This document shows, in pieces, positions 1-7,357 of a stretch of DNA of 7,588 nucleotides. This DNA is from CAMBDR01 sp046597185 (GTDB lineage Bacteria; Pseudomonadota; Gammaproteobacteria; Burkholderiales; Burkholderiaceae_D): positions 1 through 7,588 of the forward strand of contig JBKJLF010000344.1 of the NCBI GenBank assembly GCA_046597185.1, written 5' to 3'. Made by a program: the position numbers and the translations under genes. The notes beneath the pieces are model-generated. The model worked only from the letters and a program-made list of their open reading frames with translations, was not told where the DNA came from and did no database searches. Each line of letters starts with the position of its first letter. The first letter of the stretch is position 1.

Positions 1-2966
1 CTCAAACGGCCACTGGCAACGGCATCTTGCAGGGTTTGCCATGCGCTTTCCGCGCCGGATATGGCCATGAGCGTGGTGCCCAGCGGGGTGTTGATTTCGT
101 GTGCAATGCCAGCCACCAAACCACCCAGCGAAGCCATTTTTTCTTGCTGCACCAGTTGCCCTTGCGCTTGGCGCAGTGCGGCCAGTGCGGCCAGTGCAGC
201 AGCGTTGGCCAACGCAATGGCCCTATAGGCGGTTAGCGTGCGAAAGATCAGGCGCTCGCGCTCGCCGTAGGCGTTTTGCTTGTCGGACTGGATCGACATG
301 GCACCCAGCACCTTGTCGCCCACGATTAACGGGGCAAACAGGGCGGTGAGCATTTGGCGGGTGCCGGGGATAGTCGTTGAATCGTCCTGCGGGTCGAAGT
401 GCAGCAGCAAATCCTGGCGCTCGCGTACTGCCCTTGCCGCGTTGGAGGTGGGGGAATCGAGCGCAATATTACGCATCGACATGACCTGATCATCATCGCG
501 CCCAAACACCGCGTCAAGCGACTTGGCGCTAGCGTTCATGCGGTAAATGGTCATGGTGGGCGCATCGAGCAAGTCGCCTACGTACAGGTAGAGCGCCTTG
601 AATACGATCTCTGCATCAAGATTGGCGGTAATTTCGCGGCCAATGTCGCCCAATTGGCGCAGGGTTTCCACTGACAATGCCAAATCGGTGTTGGCTTCGT
701 TTAATGCTGCATTGGATTCGTTCAGGCCATGGTTGGCATCGATCAGATCTTCCTGCTTCTGGCGCAATTGACCAGTGCGCTCATTCACCAGTTGTTCCAG
801 TTCCCGCTGCCGCTGACGCAGGTAGCGGGTGCGCCCCTGCACCAGTGCCGCGACCAAGCTCGTCATCAACAGCAACAATGCCAGAGCAAACCACCAGGTT
901 TGCCACCATGCAGGCAAAACCCGAATCGGGATACTTAGTTCTTGATTACTCCATTCGCCCAGTCGGTTGCTGCCGCGCACTTGCAGCGTGTACAGGCCCG
1001 GCCACAAATTGCCATAGGCGGCGCTACGGTGGTCGGCATCGGTATTGATCCAGTTTTTTTCATAGCCTTGCAGGCGATACGGGTAGCGGTTTTTCTTTGG
1101 TTCTGAATAGTCAAGGGCGGCAAACTCAATGGCAAAATTACGTTGCGCAGGTAGAAGGGTCAGGCTGGCGGCGTTGCCTGCCCCAGCTTGTGGTGACGGG
1201 TTTGCCAATGGGTTCGCTAACACCCCCGGTGCCACGGTTTCGCCATTGATCTTTAGCGCAGTAACGGCTAATGGCGGGGCATAATCATACGCCTTGAAGC
1301 GTGCCGGATCAATAATGGCCACACCTTGCGTGCCGCCAAAGAGCAGCAAACCGTCATGGGTTTGGCCATAAGAGCCAACCCAAGTTCCGCCCAAATCCAT
1401 GCCGTCAGCCTGTGTGAGCGAGGTTCTAAACTGTGGTTGCGGCACACCCGGTCGCCAGCGTGCCACACCGCGAGTTGTTCCGGCCCACAGGCTACCGTCA
1501 CGGCTGGCGAGCAACCCGAACACTTGCTTGTTGGGTAAACCCGGCACCGCCACCCAGGCGCTGCTGCCGGGAAATTGCCGTACCACCCCGGCTTGATGTG
1601 TGCCAGCCCGGATTGATCCGTCGCTGGTTTGCGCCAACGCTAAAATGGCCGTATCCGGCAGCGCAGCTGGCTGTCCTTGGCCGATCCTGTAGCCGCCAAT
1701 CAGGCCCCGTTGCTTGTCAAAAATATCAATTCCGTTGCTGCCAGTGCCAAAAGCTAAGTGACCATCGGCCAGTTCCAGCATACTACGCACATCGGGGTGG
1801 CTCAATCCGCTTGGCCGTTTTGCGCTGTGCCTGAGTACGCGCAGTAGGGTGTTGTTGCCGTTCATGGTTGCAAGCCGCCCCCCCCAGGTGCCAACCCACA
1901 GCCAACCAGCCCGGTCCGGTAGCAGGGGTTTTACCGTATCTGGCACCAAGCTGCCCATCAGTCCAGGGTCATGGTGCAGGGTTTGCAGCACACGGCCGTC
2001 GCTAGCCGCAACGACAATGATGCCGCCGCCATAGCTGGCCAGCCAGATCTGGTCTGTTTTCACTTGCGCAATTCCTGCAATCCAGGGGTGACTCAGTTGC
2101 GCCAGCGGTAGCCAGTTTATCAGGGCCGGGGCAACACTTGACTGGGAAGCGCTGGCCCGAACCCCACTTGGCATCAGCCAAGCGGTACCATGGTCATGGG
2201 TGCCTAACCACAATTTACCATCTTGCGCTTGGAACAGGGTTAGCACATCCCTGCCCACCACGACGGTTTCAAAGGTTTTGCCGTCTGGGGACGGCCGTTG
2301 CAAGCCACGCCTGCTACCCACCCACAGACGGCCTTCTTTGTTCAGCAACAGGCTGCGTACCTTGTCGTCCATTAAGCTGCGCGGGGCAAGGCCGTGCTTG
2401 AAATGCACCAAGTACCTGCTGCCATTTGGCAGGTGATCGGGTCCCTGCTCGGTCGCAACCCACATTCCGCCCCGGCCGTCATGGGCCATGGCTGAAATTC
2501 TACCGTCGCTCAGGCTGTTCGGCGCTTTTTCATCATGGCGGAAATGTTTAAAGTGCTCGCTGGCCGGGTCAAACACCGAAATGCCAGCGTTAAGTGTGCC
2601 AACCCAAATCCGTCCGTCCTTTGCAACCGATAAAGAAGTGACATAATCATCCCCCAGTGAGAACGGATCGGCGGCTTTGTAGGTGAACTTGCGAAAACGA
2701 TAGCCGTCGTAACGGATCAAGCCAACTGGTGTGCCGATCCATATCAGGCCGCGTGCATCCTGCGCCAATGTGGTGATGGCTTGGTCGTCAATTGTTTCGG
2801 CATCGTGCAGGGTTTCAAACTCCGGTTCGGCGAAGGGGAAGTCTTGAGCTGGCGGTAGCGGTGCTGCGGTCGTAGCTACGGCAACCTCGGCTGCCATTAT
2901 CGCAAACGGCAGACAAGTGCTGAGCCAGAAAACCAGCCATTGCACATATTTCAGGTTTTTTTTCAT
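1..2966 (-). CDS. Paralogous propeller sensor histidine kinase (kinase B), 3' end outside the window
   Basis: Reading from ATG at 2966 the frame is open for 988 codons to the left edge with no stop, so the gene is partial only because the window ends. It starts MKKNLKYVQWLVFW, matching kinase A's signal segment. It has 11 propeller blades: blades 1-10 and 14 of kinase A are recognisable, but about 152 residues covering A's blades 11-13 are replaced by 12 residues (1410-1445). It also has about 13 extra residues between blades 5 and 6 and about 6 before the Y_Y_Y domain. The TM helix is at about residues 691-711 (Trp-rich entry PAWWQTWW). The coiled coil has two LN heptads against A's four. 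A GAF domain is followed by the H-box GIAHEINTPLG with H956. The ATPase domain lies off the window. It is probably co-translated with A, since the start lies three bases after A's stop. Role by family is periplasmic sensing and histidine autophosphorylation; the ligand is unknown. Confidence 0.92.
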   Translation of the reverse strand, partial: MKKNLKYVQWLVFWLSTCLPFAIMAAEVAVATTAAPLPPAQDFPFAEPEFETLHDAETIDDQAITTLAQDARGLIWIGTPVGLIRYDGYRFRKFTYKAADPFSLGDDYVTSLSVAKDGRIWVGTLNAGISVFDPASEHFKHFRHDEKAPNSLSDGRISAMAHDGRGGMWVATEQGPDHLPNGSRYLVHFKHGLAPRSLMDDKVRSLLLNKEGRLWVGSRRGLQRPSPDGKTFETVVVGRDVLTLFQAQDGKLWLGTHDHGTAWLMPSGVRASASQSSVAPALINWLPLAQLSHPWIAGIAQVKTDQIWLASYGGGIIVVAASDGRVLQTLHHDPGLMGSLVPDTVKPLLPDRAGWLWVGTWGGRLATMNGNNTLLRVLRHSAKRPSGLSHPDVRSMLELADGHLAFGTGSNGIDIFDKQRGLIGGYRIGQGQPAALPDTAILALAQTSDGSIRAGTHQAGVVRQFPGSSAWVAVPGLPNKQVFGLLASRDGSLWAGTTRGVARWRPGVPQPQFRTSLTQADGMDLGGTWVGSYGQTHDGLLLFGGTQGVAIIDPARFKAYDYAPPLAVTALKINGETVAPGVLANPLANPSPQAGAGNAASLTLLPAQRNFAIEFAALDYSEPKKNRYPYRLQGYEKNWINTDADHRSAAYGNLWPGLYTLQVRGSNRLGEWSNQELSIPIRVLPAWWQTWWFALALLLLMTSLVAALVQGRTRYLRQRQRELEQLVNERTGQLRQKQEDLIDANHGLNESNAALNEANTDLALSVETLRQLGDIGREITANLDAEIVFKALYLYVGDLLDAPTMTIYRMNASAKSLDAVFGRDDDQVMSMRNIALDSPTSNAARAVRERQDLLLHFDPQDDSTTIPGTRQMLTALFAPLIVGDKVLGAMSIQSDKQNAYGERERLIFRTLTAYRAIALANAAALAALAALRQAQGQLVQQEKMASLGGLVAGIAHEINTPLGTTLMAISGAESAWQTLQDAVASGRL
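172..198 (-). repeat. Imperfect 9-base tandem repeat in the kinase B GAF-kinase linker
   Basis: Three nine-base units, the last two differing at one base (gccagtgcg, gccagtgca on the plus strand), encode an Ala-Ala-Leu repeat just before RQAQGQL. Kinase A has one unit fewer at this place. The result is three extra residues in the helix joining GAF to the phospho-acceptor helix. Confidence 0.65.
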
Positions 2967-2969
2967 GTT

Positions 2970-5900
2970 TTATTCCCCATTTTTTAGCATGGCACCATGT
3001 TTTTTCAGTCGTATCTCAACATTGGTTCCCTCACCCAAGGTGCTCGTGACATGAATCTGGCCTTTTAACCTTTGCGTTATCTGGTTGTACGCCACATGTA
3101 GTCCTAGCCCCACGTGTCCTTGGATGCCGCTTTTGGTGGTGAAGAATGGGTCAAACACCTTGGGCAGGTCTTCTGGCGCAATACCGTGGCCGTCGTCGCT
3201 GATGGTAATTACCACTTCTTCGCCGCCATCTTCCTCGTTTAGTTGTGCAGTTAGGCGTAGTGTGCCAGTGCGGCCTTCGGTAAAGCCATGATCCAGCGCG
3301 TTCACTAATATGCGGCTCAAGGATTCGGTGAGTGCTTCGGGCACAACATGAAGGCTTAAACCAGCGGGCGCAGCCACCGCTAACTGGCAACCGTTTTGCG
3401 CAAGCTGGCTGTGCACCAGTGCGGCTACTTCCTGTAAATGCTCCGCCAGTCCAATCTCAACCAAGCAGTCACTGTCGGCGTTAATCGAAATGGTTTGGAA
3501 CAGTGCAATTAGTTCAGCGGCACGGGTGGCGGTTTTTAAGGCCAGGGCGGTGTATTCCATGCCATCGGTGGTGCTGGAATCGAGTACTGCTTTGGAAAGG
3601 TCGTTACTGATAGTGGCATTTTTCAGGGTTTGCCAAGCATCTTGCGCACCGGATATGGCCATGAGCGTAGTGCCCAGCGGGGTGTTGATCTCGTGCGCAA
3701 TACCCGCTACCAAGCCACCGAGCGAGGCCATTTTTTCTTGTTGTACCAGTTGGTGCTGGGCTTGCCGCAGGGCGGCTATGGCTGCGGCATTGGCCAGCGC
3801 AATCGCACCATAGGCAGACAGGGTGCGAAAGATCAGGCACTCGCGCTCACCGTAGGCATTTGCGTGGTCGGATTGGATCGACATCACACCCAACACATGG
3901 TCGTCCACAATCAGCGGGGCAAATAGGGCAGTGAGCATTTTGCGGGTGCCAGGCACCTGGTTGGATGAATCGGCCAGCGGGTCGATGTTGAGTAGTAATT
4001 CCTGCCGCTCGCGCACCACGCGTGCTACGTTGGAGGTGGGTGAATCAAGCGCCACGCTGCGGGTTGGCATCACATGGTCGTCATCGCGCCCAAACACTGC
4101 ATCGAGTACTGTCGCGGTAGCGTTCATGCGGTAAATTGTCATCGTCGGTGCATTGAGCAAGCCGCCTACGTAAAGGTAAAGCGATTGGAATACGATCTCG
4201 GCGTCGAGGTTGGCGGTGATCTCGCGGCCAATGTCGCCTAATTGGCGCAGGGTTTCCACCGACAGCACCAAACCGGCGTTGGAGTGATTCAATGCTTCAA
4301 TAGCTTCATTTAGTGCTCCATTGGATTGATTTAATGATTTAATGGCATGATTGAGTTCGCTGTTGGCATCGACCAGTTCATCTTGCTTCTGGCGCAATTC
4401 ATTGGTGCGTTTATCGACCAGTTGTTCCAGCTCATGCTGGCGCTGGCGCAGGTAGTGGGTGCGCATCTGCATGAGTGATGCAAACAACGCCGTCATCATC
4501 AGCAATAATGCCAGCGCGAACCACCAGGTTTGCCACCATGCGGGCAAGACCTGTATCGGAATACTCAGCTCATGTTCACTCCAGTCGCCCAAGCGGTTGC
4601 TGCCACGCACTTGCAACGTGTAGCGGCCCGGCCACAAATTGCCATAGCTGGCGCTACGGTGGTCTGCATCGGTATTGATCCATTCTTTTTCATAGTCTTT
4701 CAGGCGGTATTGGTAGCGGTTTTTCTTTGGCTCCGAATAGTCGAGGGCGGCGAATTCAATCGAAAAATTCCGCTGTGCCGGGGTAAAGGTGAGTGTTGGG
4801 CTGGCGGCCAGATCGGTCTTGGGATGTGCCAGCCAGCCCGGCGGCACTGTTTCGCCATTGATTTTCAACTCGGTCACGACCATTGGCGCGGCATAGTCAT
4901 ATGCCTTGAAGCGCGCCGGGTCAATGATGGCCAGGCCAAACCCGCCCTGGAGCAGCAAGCCGTCACGGGTTTTGTAATAGGAACCATCCCAAGCGCCGCT
5001 AATATTCATACCGTCTGCCTTGGTAATGGGTAATATGCGCATCCGGGCCGGGTTATTGACCTGGTCTATTACCGCTTCGTCGGTCCAGATGCGGCCTTGC
5101 TGGTCTTCCATCAGGTTGGTTCCCAAGGCTTGCCCTGCTTGGCCAAGCAGGGCGCTGACATGCTCGAACCGGGCTAGCTTGCCGTCCCGGCTTTTCAGCC
5201 GTTCCAGCCCTTTGTCGGTAGCGACCCAAAGGCTGTCATGGCTGTCAAGCAGCAGGGCGAAAATAAAGTCGGAAGCCAGACTATCCGGGCGGTTTGGTTC
5301 GGTGGCGATGTGAATCAGGTCACGGCGATGCGGTTCATGTAGCCACAAGCCGTTATAAGCGCCTATCCAGATCCGGCCTTGCCTGTCTTCGACTATTGCA
5401 TTGACACGGGCGTCCATTGCATTGCCCAGTTCGTCCGTGAACACTTCAAAGCGTTCGGGCAGCGCTGCCTGATGGGTATTTCGGGCGCTGGCAGGTTGTG
5501 GTGACAGTGTGCCCGGCCGCAAGCGTGCCACACCGAGTGCTGTTCCGACCCACAGGCTTGCGTCACGGCCAGCGAGCAAACGGTACACTTGCTTGCTGGG
5601 CAAACCCGGCACCGCCACCCAGGTGGTGCTGCCGGGAAATTTTCGCACCACCCCGGTTTGCGATGTGCCAGCCCAGATTGATCCATCACTGGTTTGGGCC
5701 AACGAATAAATTGCCCCATTCGGTAGTGCACCAACCTTGCCCTGGCCAGTTCTGTAGCCGCCAATCAGGCCACGTTGCCTGTCAATAATATCTATTCCGT
5801 TGGCATTGCTGCCAACAGCCAAGCGGCCATCGGCCAGTTCCAGTACACTTCTTACATCGGGGTGGCTTAAGCCATTGGGTTGTTTTGGACTGTGCCTGAG

Positions 5901-6986
5901 GACATGTATTGCGGTGTTGTTGGCGTTCATACGTAGCAGGCCTTTTCCCCAGGTGCCAACCCACAGTTGGCCAGATCGGTCCAGGAGCAGGGGTTTTAGG
6001 CTATCGAATGCCAAGCTGCCGGGCACTGCCGGGTCGTGGCGCAAGGTTTGCAGCATCTGCCCGTTGCTGGCTGCAACGACAATCATGCCGTCACTAAAGC
6101 TGGCCAGCCAAATTTGCTCTTTGTTCACTTGTGCGATCCCGAGAATTTTGCGTTGGCTCAGTTGTGCTAACGGTAGCCAATGTGCCTGCTGTGAGGAATC
6201 CAGCCAGGCAGCACCGTGTTCGGTAGTACCCAACCACAGTTTGCCATCTTGCGCCTCAAACAGGGTTCGCACTTCCCTGCCTACCACAACGGTTTCAAAG
6301 CTTTTTCCATCCAGGGACAGCCTTTGCAAGCCGCTGCTGCCCACCCACAGGCGTCCTTTCTTGTCTTGCAACAGGCTGTAGACTTTGTCGTCCATCAGGC
6401 TGTGCGGGTCAAGGCTGTGCCTGAAATGCGTAAAGCGCCTGCTGCCAACTGGCAGGTGATCCAGCCCCTGTTCGGTCGCAATCCACATCCCGCCCCGCTC
6501 GTCATTGGCCAAGGCCCAAATTGTGCCGCCACCCAGGCTGTCCGGCCTTTTTTCATCATGTTGAAAATGTTCAAAGCGCTCGCTGGCCGGGTCAAGCACC
6601 GAGATGCCGTCGCTAGCGGTGCCAGCCCAAATCCGTCCGTCTTTTGCAACGGATAAAGCATTGACATAATTACCTGCCAGCGAAAACGGTGCCGCGGCCT
6701 TGTGGGCAAACTTGCGGAAACGGTAGCCGTCATACCGGACCAAGCCGGTTTGCGTGCCGATCCAGATCAGGCCGCGTGCATCCTGTGCCAATGCAGTGAT
6801 GATTGGGTTGTCAAGCGCTTGTGCATCGGCCAGGGTTTCAAATTCTGGTTCGGCGAAGGGAAAATCTTGAACATGCGGTATCGGTGTGGTGCTCGCTCTT
6901 GCAACCTCGGCTGCCATTATCGCAAACGGCAGCCAGGTACTGAGCCAAAAAACCAGCCATTGCACTTGTTTTAGACTTTTATTCAT
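2970..6986 (-). CDS. Two-component sensor histidine kinase with double seven-bladed periplasmic propeller (kinase A)
   Basis: Complete 1338-residue inner-membrane sensor kinase. Residues 1-26 form a signal peptide or anchor (K-containing start, hydrophobic core, ...IMAA). Residues 50-690 hold 14 Reg_prop blades of the form GxIWxGT..GL. Their Trp are at 75, 120, 168, 214, 251, 293, 342, 438, 479, 540, 587 and 634; blades 8 and 14 lack it. Fourteen blades fit two seven-bladed propellers. A Y_Y_Y domain follows at 735-813 (NRYQYRLKDYEKEW at 756-769), then a TM helix at 821-841, a coiled coil at 843-910 with four LN-type heptads, and a GAF domain at about 925-1068. The H-box GIAHEINTPL has H1098. 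The ATPase domain shows N-box N1229, G1 box DDGHGIA, F box DPFFTTK and G2 box GLGL, so the core looks active. There is no receiver domain. The start is fixed by the signal peptide, a GGTGGG site and the match to kinase B. Function by family: senses a periplasmic ligand, often a glycan in related Bacteroides hybrid sensors, and phosphorylates a response regulator. The ligand is unknown. Confidence 0.95.
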   Translation of the reverse strand: MNKSLKQVQWLVFWLSTWLPFAIMAAEVARASTTPIPHVQDFPFAEPEFETLADAQALDNPIITALAQDARGLIWIGTQTGLVRYDGYRFRKFAHKAAAPFSLAGNYVNALSVAKDGRIWAGTASDGISVLDPASERFEHFQHDEKRPDSLGGGTIWALANDERGGMWIATEQGLDHLPVGSRRFTHFRHSLDPHSLMDDKVYSLLQDKKGRLWVGSSGLQRLSLDGKSFETVVVGREVRTLFEAQDGKLWLGTTEHGAAWLDSSQQAHWLPLAQLSQRKILGIAQVNKEQIWLASFSDGMIVVAASNGQMLQTLRHDPAVPGSLAFDSLKPLLLDRSGQLWVGTWGKGLLRMNANNTAIHVLRHSPKQPNGLSHPDVRSVLELADGRLAVGSNANGIDIIDRQRGLIGGYRTGQGKVGALPNGAIYSLAQTSDGSIWAGTSQTGVVRKFPGSTTWVAVPGLPSKQVYRLLAGRDASLWVGTALGVARLRPGTLSPQPASARNTHQAALPERFEVFTDELGNAMDARVNAIVEDRQGRIWIGAYNGLWLHEPHRRDLIHIATEPNRPDSLASDFIFALLLDSHDSLWVATDKGLERLKSRDGKLARFEHVSALLGQAGQALGTNLMEDQQGRIWTDEAVIDQVNNPARMRILPITKADGMNISGAWDGSYYKTRDGLLLQGGFGLAIIDPARFKAYDYAAPMVVTELKINGETVPPGWLAHPKTDLAASPTLTFTPAQRNFSIEFAALDYSEPKKNRYQYRLKDYEKEWINTDADHRSASYGNLWPGRYTLQVRGSNRLGDWSEHELSIPIQVLPAWWQTWWFALALLLMMTALFASLMQMRTHYLRQRQHELEQLVDKRTNELRQKQDELVDANSELNHAIKSLNQSNGALNEAIEALNHSNAGLVLSVETLRQLGDIGREITANLDAEIVFQSLYLYVGGLLNAPTMTIYRMNATATVLDAVFGRDDDHVMPTRSVALDSPTSNVARVVRERQELLLNIDPLADSSNQVPGTRKMLTALFAPLIVDDHVLGVMSIQSDHANAYGERECLIFRTLSAYGAIALANAAAIAALRQAQHQLVQQEKMASLGGLVAGIAHEINTPLGTTLMAISGAQDAWQTLKNATISNDLSKAVLDSSTTDGMEYTALALKTATRAAELIALFQTISINADSDCLVEIGLAEHLQEVAALVHSQLAQNGCQLAVAAPAGLSLHVVPEALTESLSRILVNALDHGFTEGRTGTLRLTAQLNEEDGGEEVVITISDDGHGIAPEDLPKVFDPFFTTKSGIQGHVGLGLHVAYNQITQRLKGQIHVTSTLGEGTNVEIRLKKHGAMLKNGE
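2973..2978 (-). promoter_or_regulatory. Ribosome binding site of kinase B inside the end of kinase A
   Basis: GGGGAA lies six bases before ATG 2966 and forms the Gly-Glu codons at the extreme C-terminus of kinase A. The site is read by the ribosome finishing A, and the spacer to B is only AAC after A's TAA. This favours coupled translation of B after A. It also supports ATG 2966 as the start. Confidence 0.6.
4278..4361 (-). repeat. Four 21-base heptad-coding units in the kinase A coiled coil
   Basis: Residues 876-903 read as four seven-residue units, SELNHAI, KSLNQSN, GALNEAI and EALNHSN, each with Leu-Asn at positions 3-4. Kinase B has only two such units (HGLNESN, AALNEAN at 690-731), an exact difference of 42 bases. 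The units lie between the TM helix and the GAF domain, where a helix carries the signal across. Expansion or contraction of 21-base repeats by slippage or recombination is the likely cause. Confidence 0.8.
5019..5510 (-). other. Kinase A propeller segment (blades 11-13) absent from kinase B
   Basis: Kinase A residues 493-656, with blade Trp at 540, 587 and 634 (RIWIG, SLWVA, RIWTD), have no counterpart in kinase B. There the sequence goes from the end of blade 10 (VARWRPG) through 12 residues to ADGM of the last blade. The net difference is about 152 residues, close to three blades of about 50. The flanks align without shift, so this is a clean in-frame loss from B or gain in A. Confidence 0.85.
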
Positions 6987-7201
6987 ATCCCACCATTTTT
7001 CTTGAGTAATATTAATTTTAAATCATATCTCAAAGCCAATTGCGCCGCCCTGCCTGGGTCAATAGTCGGAACCAATTCTACCCCAGAAAATAGCGCCCTC
7101 GAAGACCGCATCCCAAATACCCCACGGCCAGCAACCATGCGATCAGGCAACGTACCGTCACCTGCGGTAGCTACAATAATTGGTAAGCTCAGTCTGCTCA
7201 A
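6983..7201 (-). pseudogene. C-terminal remnant of an unidentified gene, overlapping the kinase A start
   Basis: A 72-codon frame with only a TTG at its 5' end (7201) and a stop two codons further upstream, at 7205-7207. The peptide contains IIVATAGDGTLPDRMVAGRG and then DPGRAAQLALRYDLKLILL, which reads like a globular protein tail and not like noise. Its TGA (6985-6983) overlaps the ATG of kinase A (6986-6984) as ATGA, the usual sign of translational coupling between real operon genes. Just upstream, a different frame encodes a transposase-like N-terminus, so the missing 5' part of this gene was probably replaced or cut by a mobile element. I do not recognise the family. A periplasmic ligand-binding partner of the kinases would fit the context, but that is only a guess. 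It could alternatively be a small intact gene starting at TTG 7201. Confidence 0.5.
6989..6994 (-). promoter_or_regulatory. Ribosome binding site of kinase A, very close to the start
   Basis: GGTGGG ends two bases before ATG 6986, which is tight for a normal Shine-Dalgarno site. With the ATGA overlap, it suggests that kinase A was designed to be translated by ribosomes terminating on the upstream frame, now apparently truncated. Confidence 0.4.
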
Positions 7202-7340
7202 TGGTTAGGGCGACGAAGCGCACCATATGTTCTGACGGAACCAAATCATCCAGTGTTGGCGGGGATAGGGGAAAAGCGGAAAAAAAGCGGAAAAAAGGCG
7301 GGAAAAAAGCGCTGCGGGTAGATTGGATGAAATTGCTCAT
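7158..7340 (-). mobile_element. Insertion-sequence remnant: N-terminal fragment of an IS1182-type transposase
   Basis: A 60-codon frame from ATG 7340 to TGA 7158. Its central part, about 7262-7185, reads SPPTLDDLVPSEHMVRFV, which resembles the start of IS1182-family transposases (consensus around PPSLDELVPxxHLVR, InsH N-terminal/DUF772 type). Those proteins are usually over 400 residues long, so this is a small fragment. The codons before the motif are Phe-rich because they run through an A-rich tandem repeat on the plus strand, so the true start is unclear. The IS ends cannot be placed with confidence. The fragment lies between a truncated hydrolase gene and a truncated gene tail, which fits an insertion followed by deletion. 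Family assignment is from memory of the motif, not from a search. Confidence 0.5.
7276..7308 (+). repeat. Three 11-base A-rich tandem units
   Basis: Units gcggaaaaaaa, gcggaaaaaag and gcgggaaaaaa follow each other directly, preceded by ggggaaaa. They lie inside the transposase-like frame and give its Phe-rich stretch. They could be slippage-derived filler near the IS end; no regulatory function is evident. Confidence 0.75.
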
Positions 7341-7357
7341 GGCAAAAGTAATCTACC
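7317..7357. repeat. Perfect 8-base inverted repeat around the IS-fragment start codon
   Basis: ggtagatt at 7317-7324 is matched exactly by aatctacc at 7350-7357, with 25 bases between them that contain the ATG of the transposase-like frame (7340-7338). It may be an operator, part of an IS end, or chance. The right arm overlaps the stop codon of the HAD fragment. Confidence 0.4.

Larger units (their letters stand above)
3..6986 (-). repeat. Tandem gene duplication (unit A 2970-6986, unit B 3-2966)
   Basis: The two kinase genes align end to end across the visible part of B, at protein level and in long stretches of DNA. For example, 2881-2912 and 6901-6932, in the signal-peptide code, are identical over 32 bases. 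GAF, coiled-coil, TM and H-box regions also keep long near-identical tracts. Large indels are confined to the propeller (about 152 residues), the coiled coil (14 residues) and short linkers. The duplication is therefore old enough for sensing regions to diverge, while parts have stayed similar at synonymous positions. Confidence 0.9.

Noticed and set aside
1..2966. Kinase B as a pseudogene, since no closed long frame exists in the window
   Set aside because: Direct translation from ATG 2966 is open to the edge with all indels in frame. The gene simply continues outside.
3490..3926. Plus-strand open frames opposite the kinase domain
   Set aside because: They are antisense to well-supported kinase code. 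Similar antisense frames appear in both paralogues only because the sense genes are homologous.
7005..7040. AT-rich stretch with TTGGCT and TAATAT as a promoter for kinase A (minus strand)
   Set aside because: The spacer is about 19 bases, both boxes are weak, and the stretch is also coding for the upstream tail, so support is insufficient.
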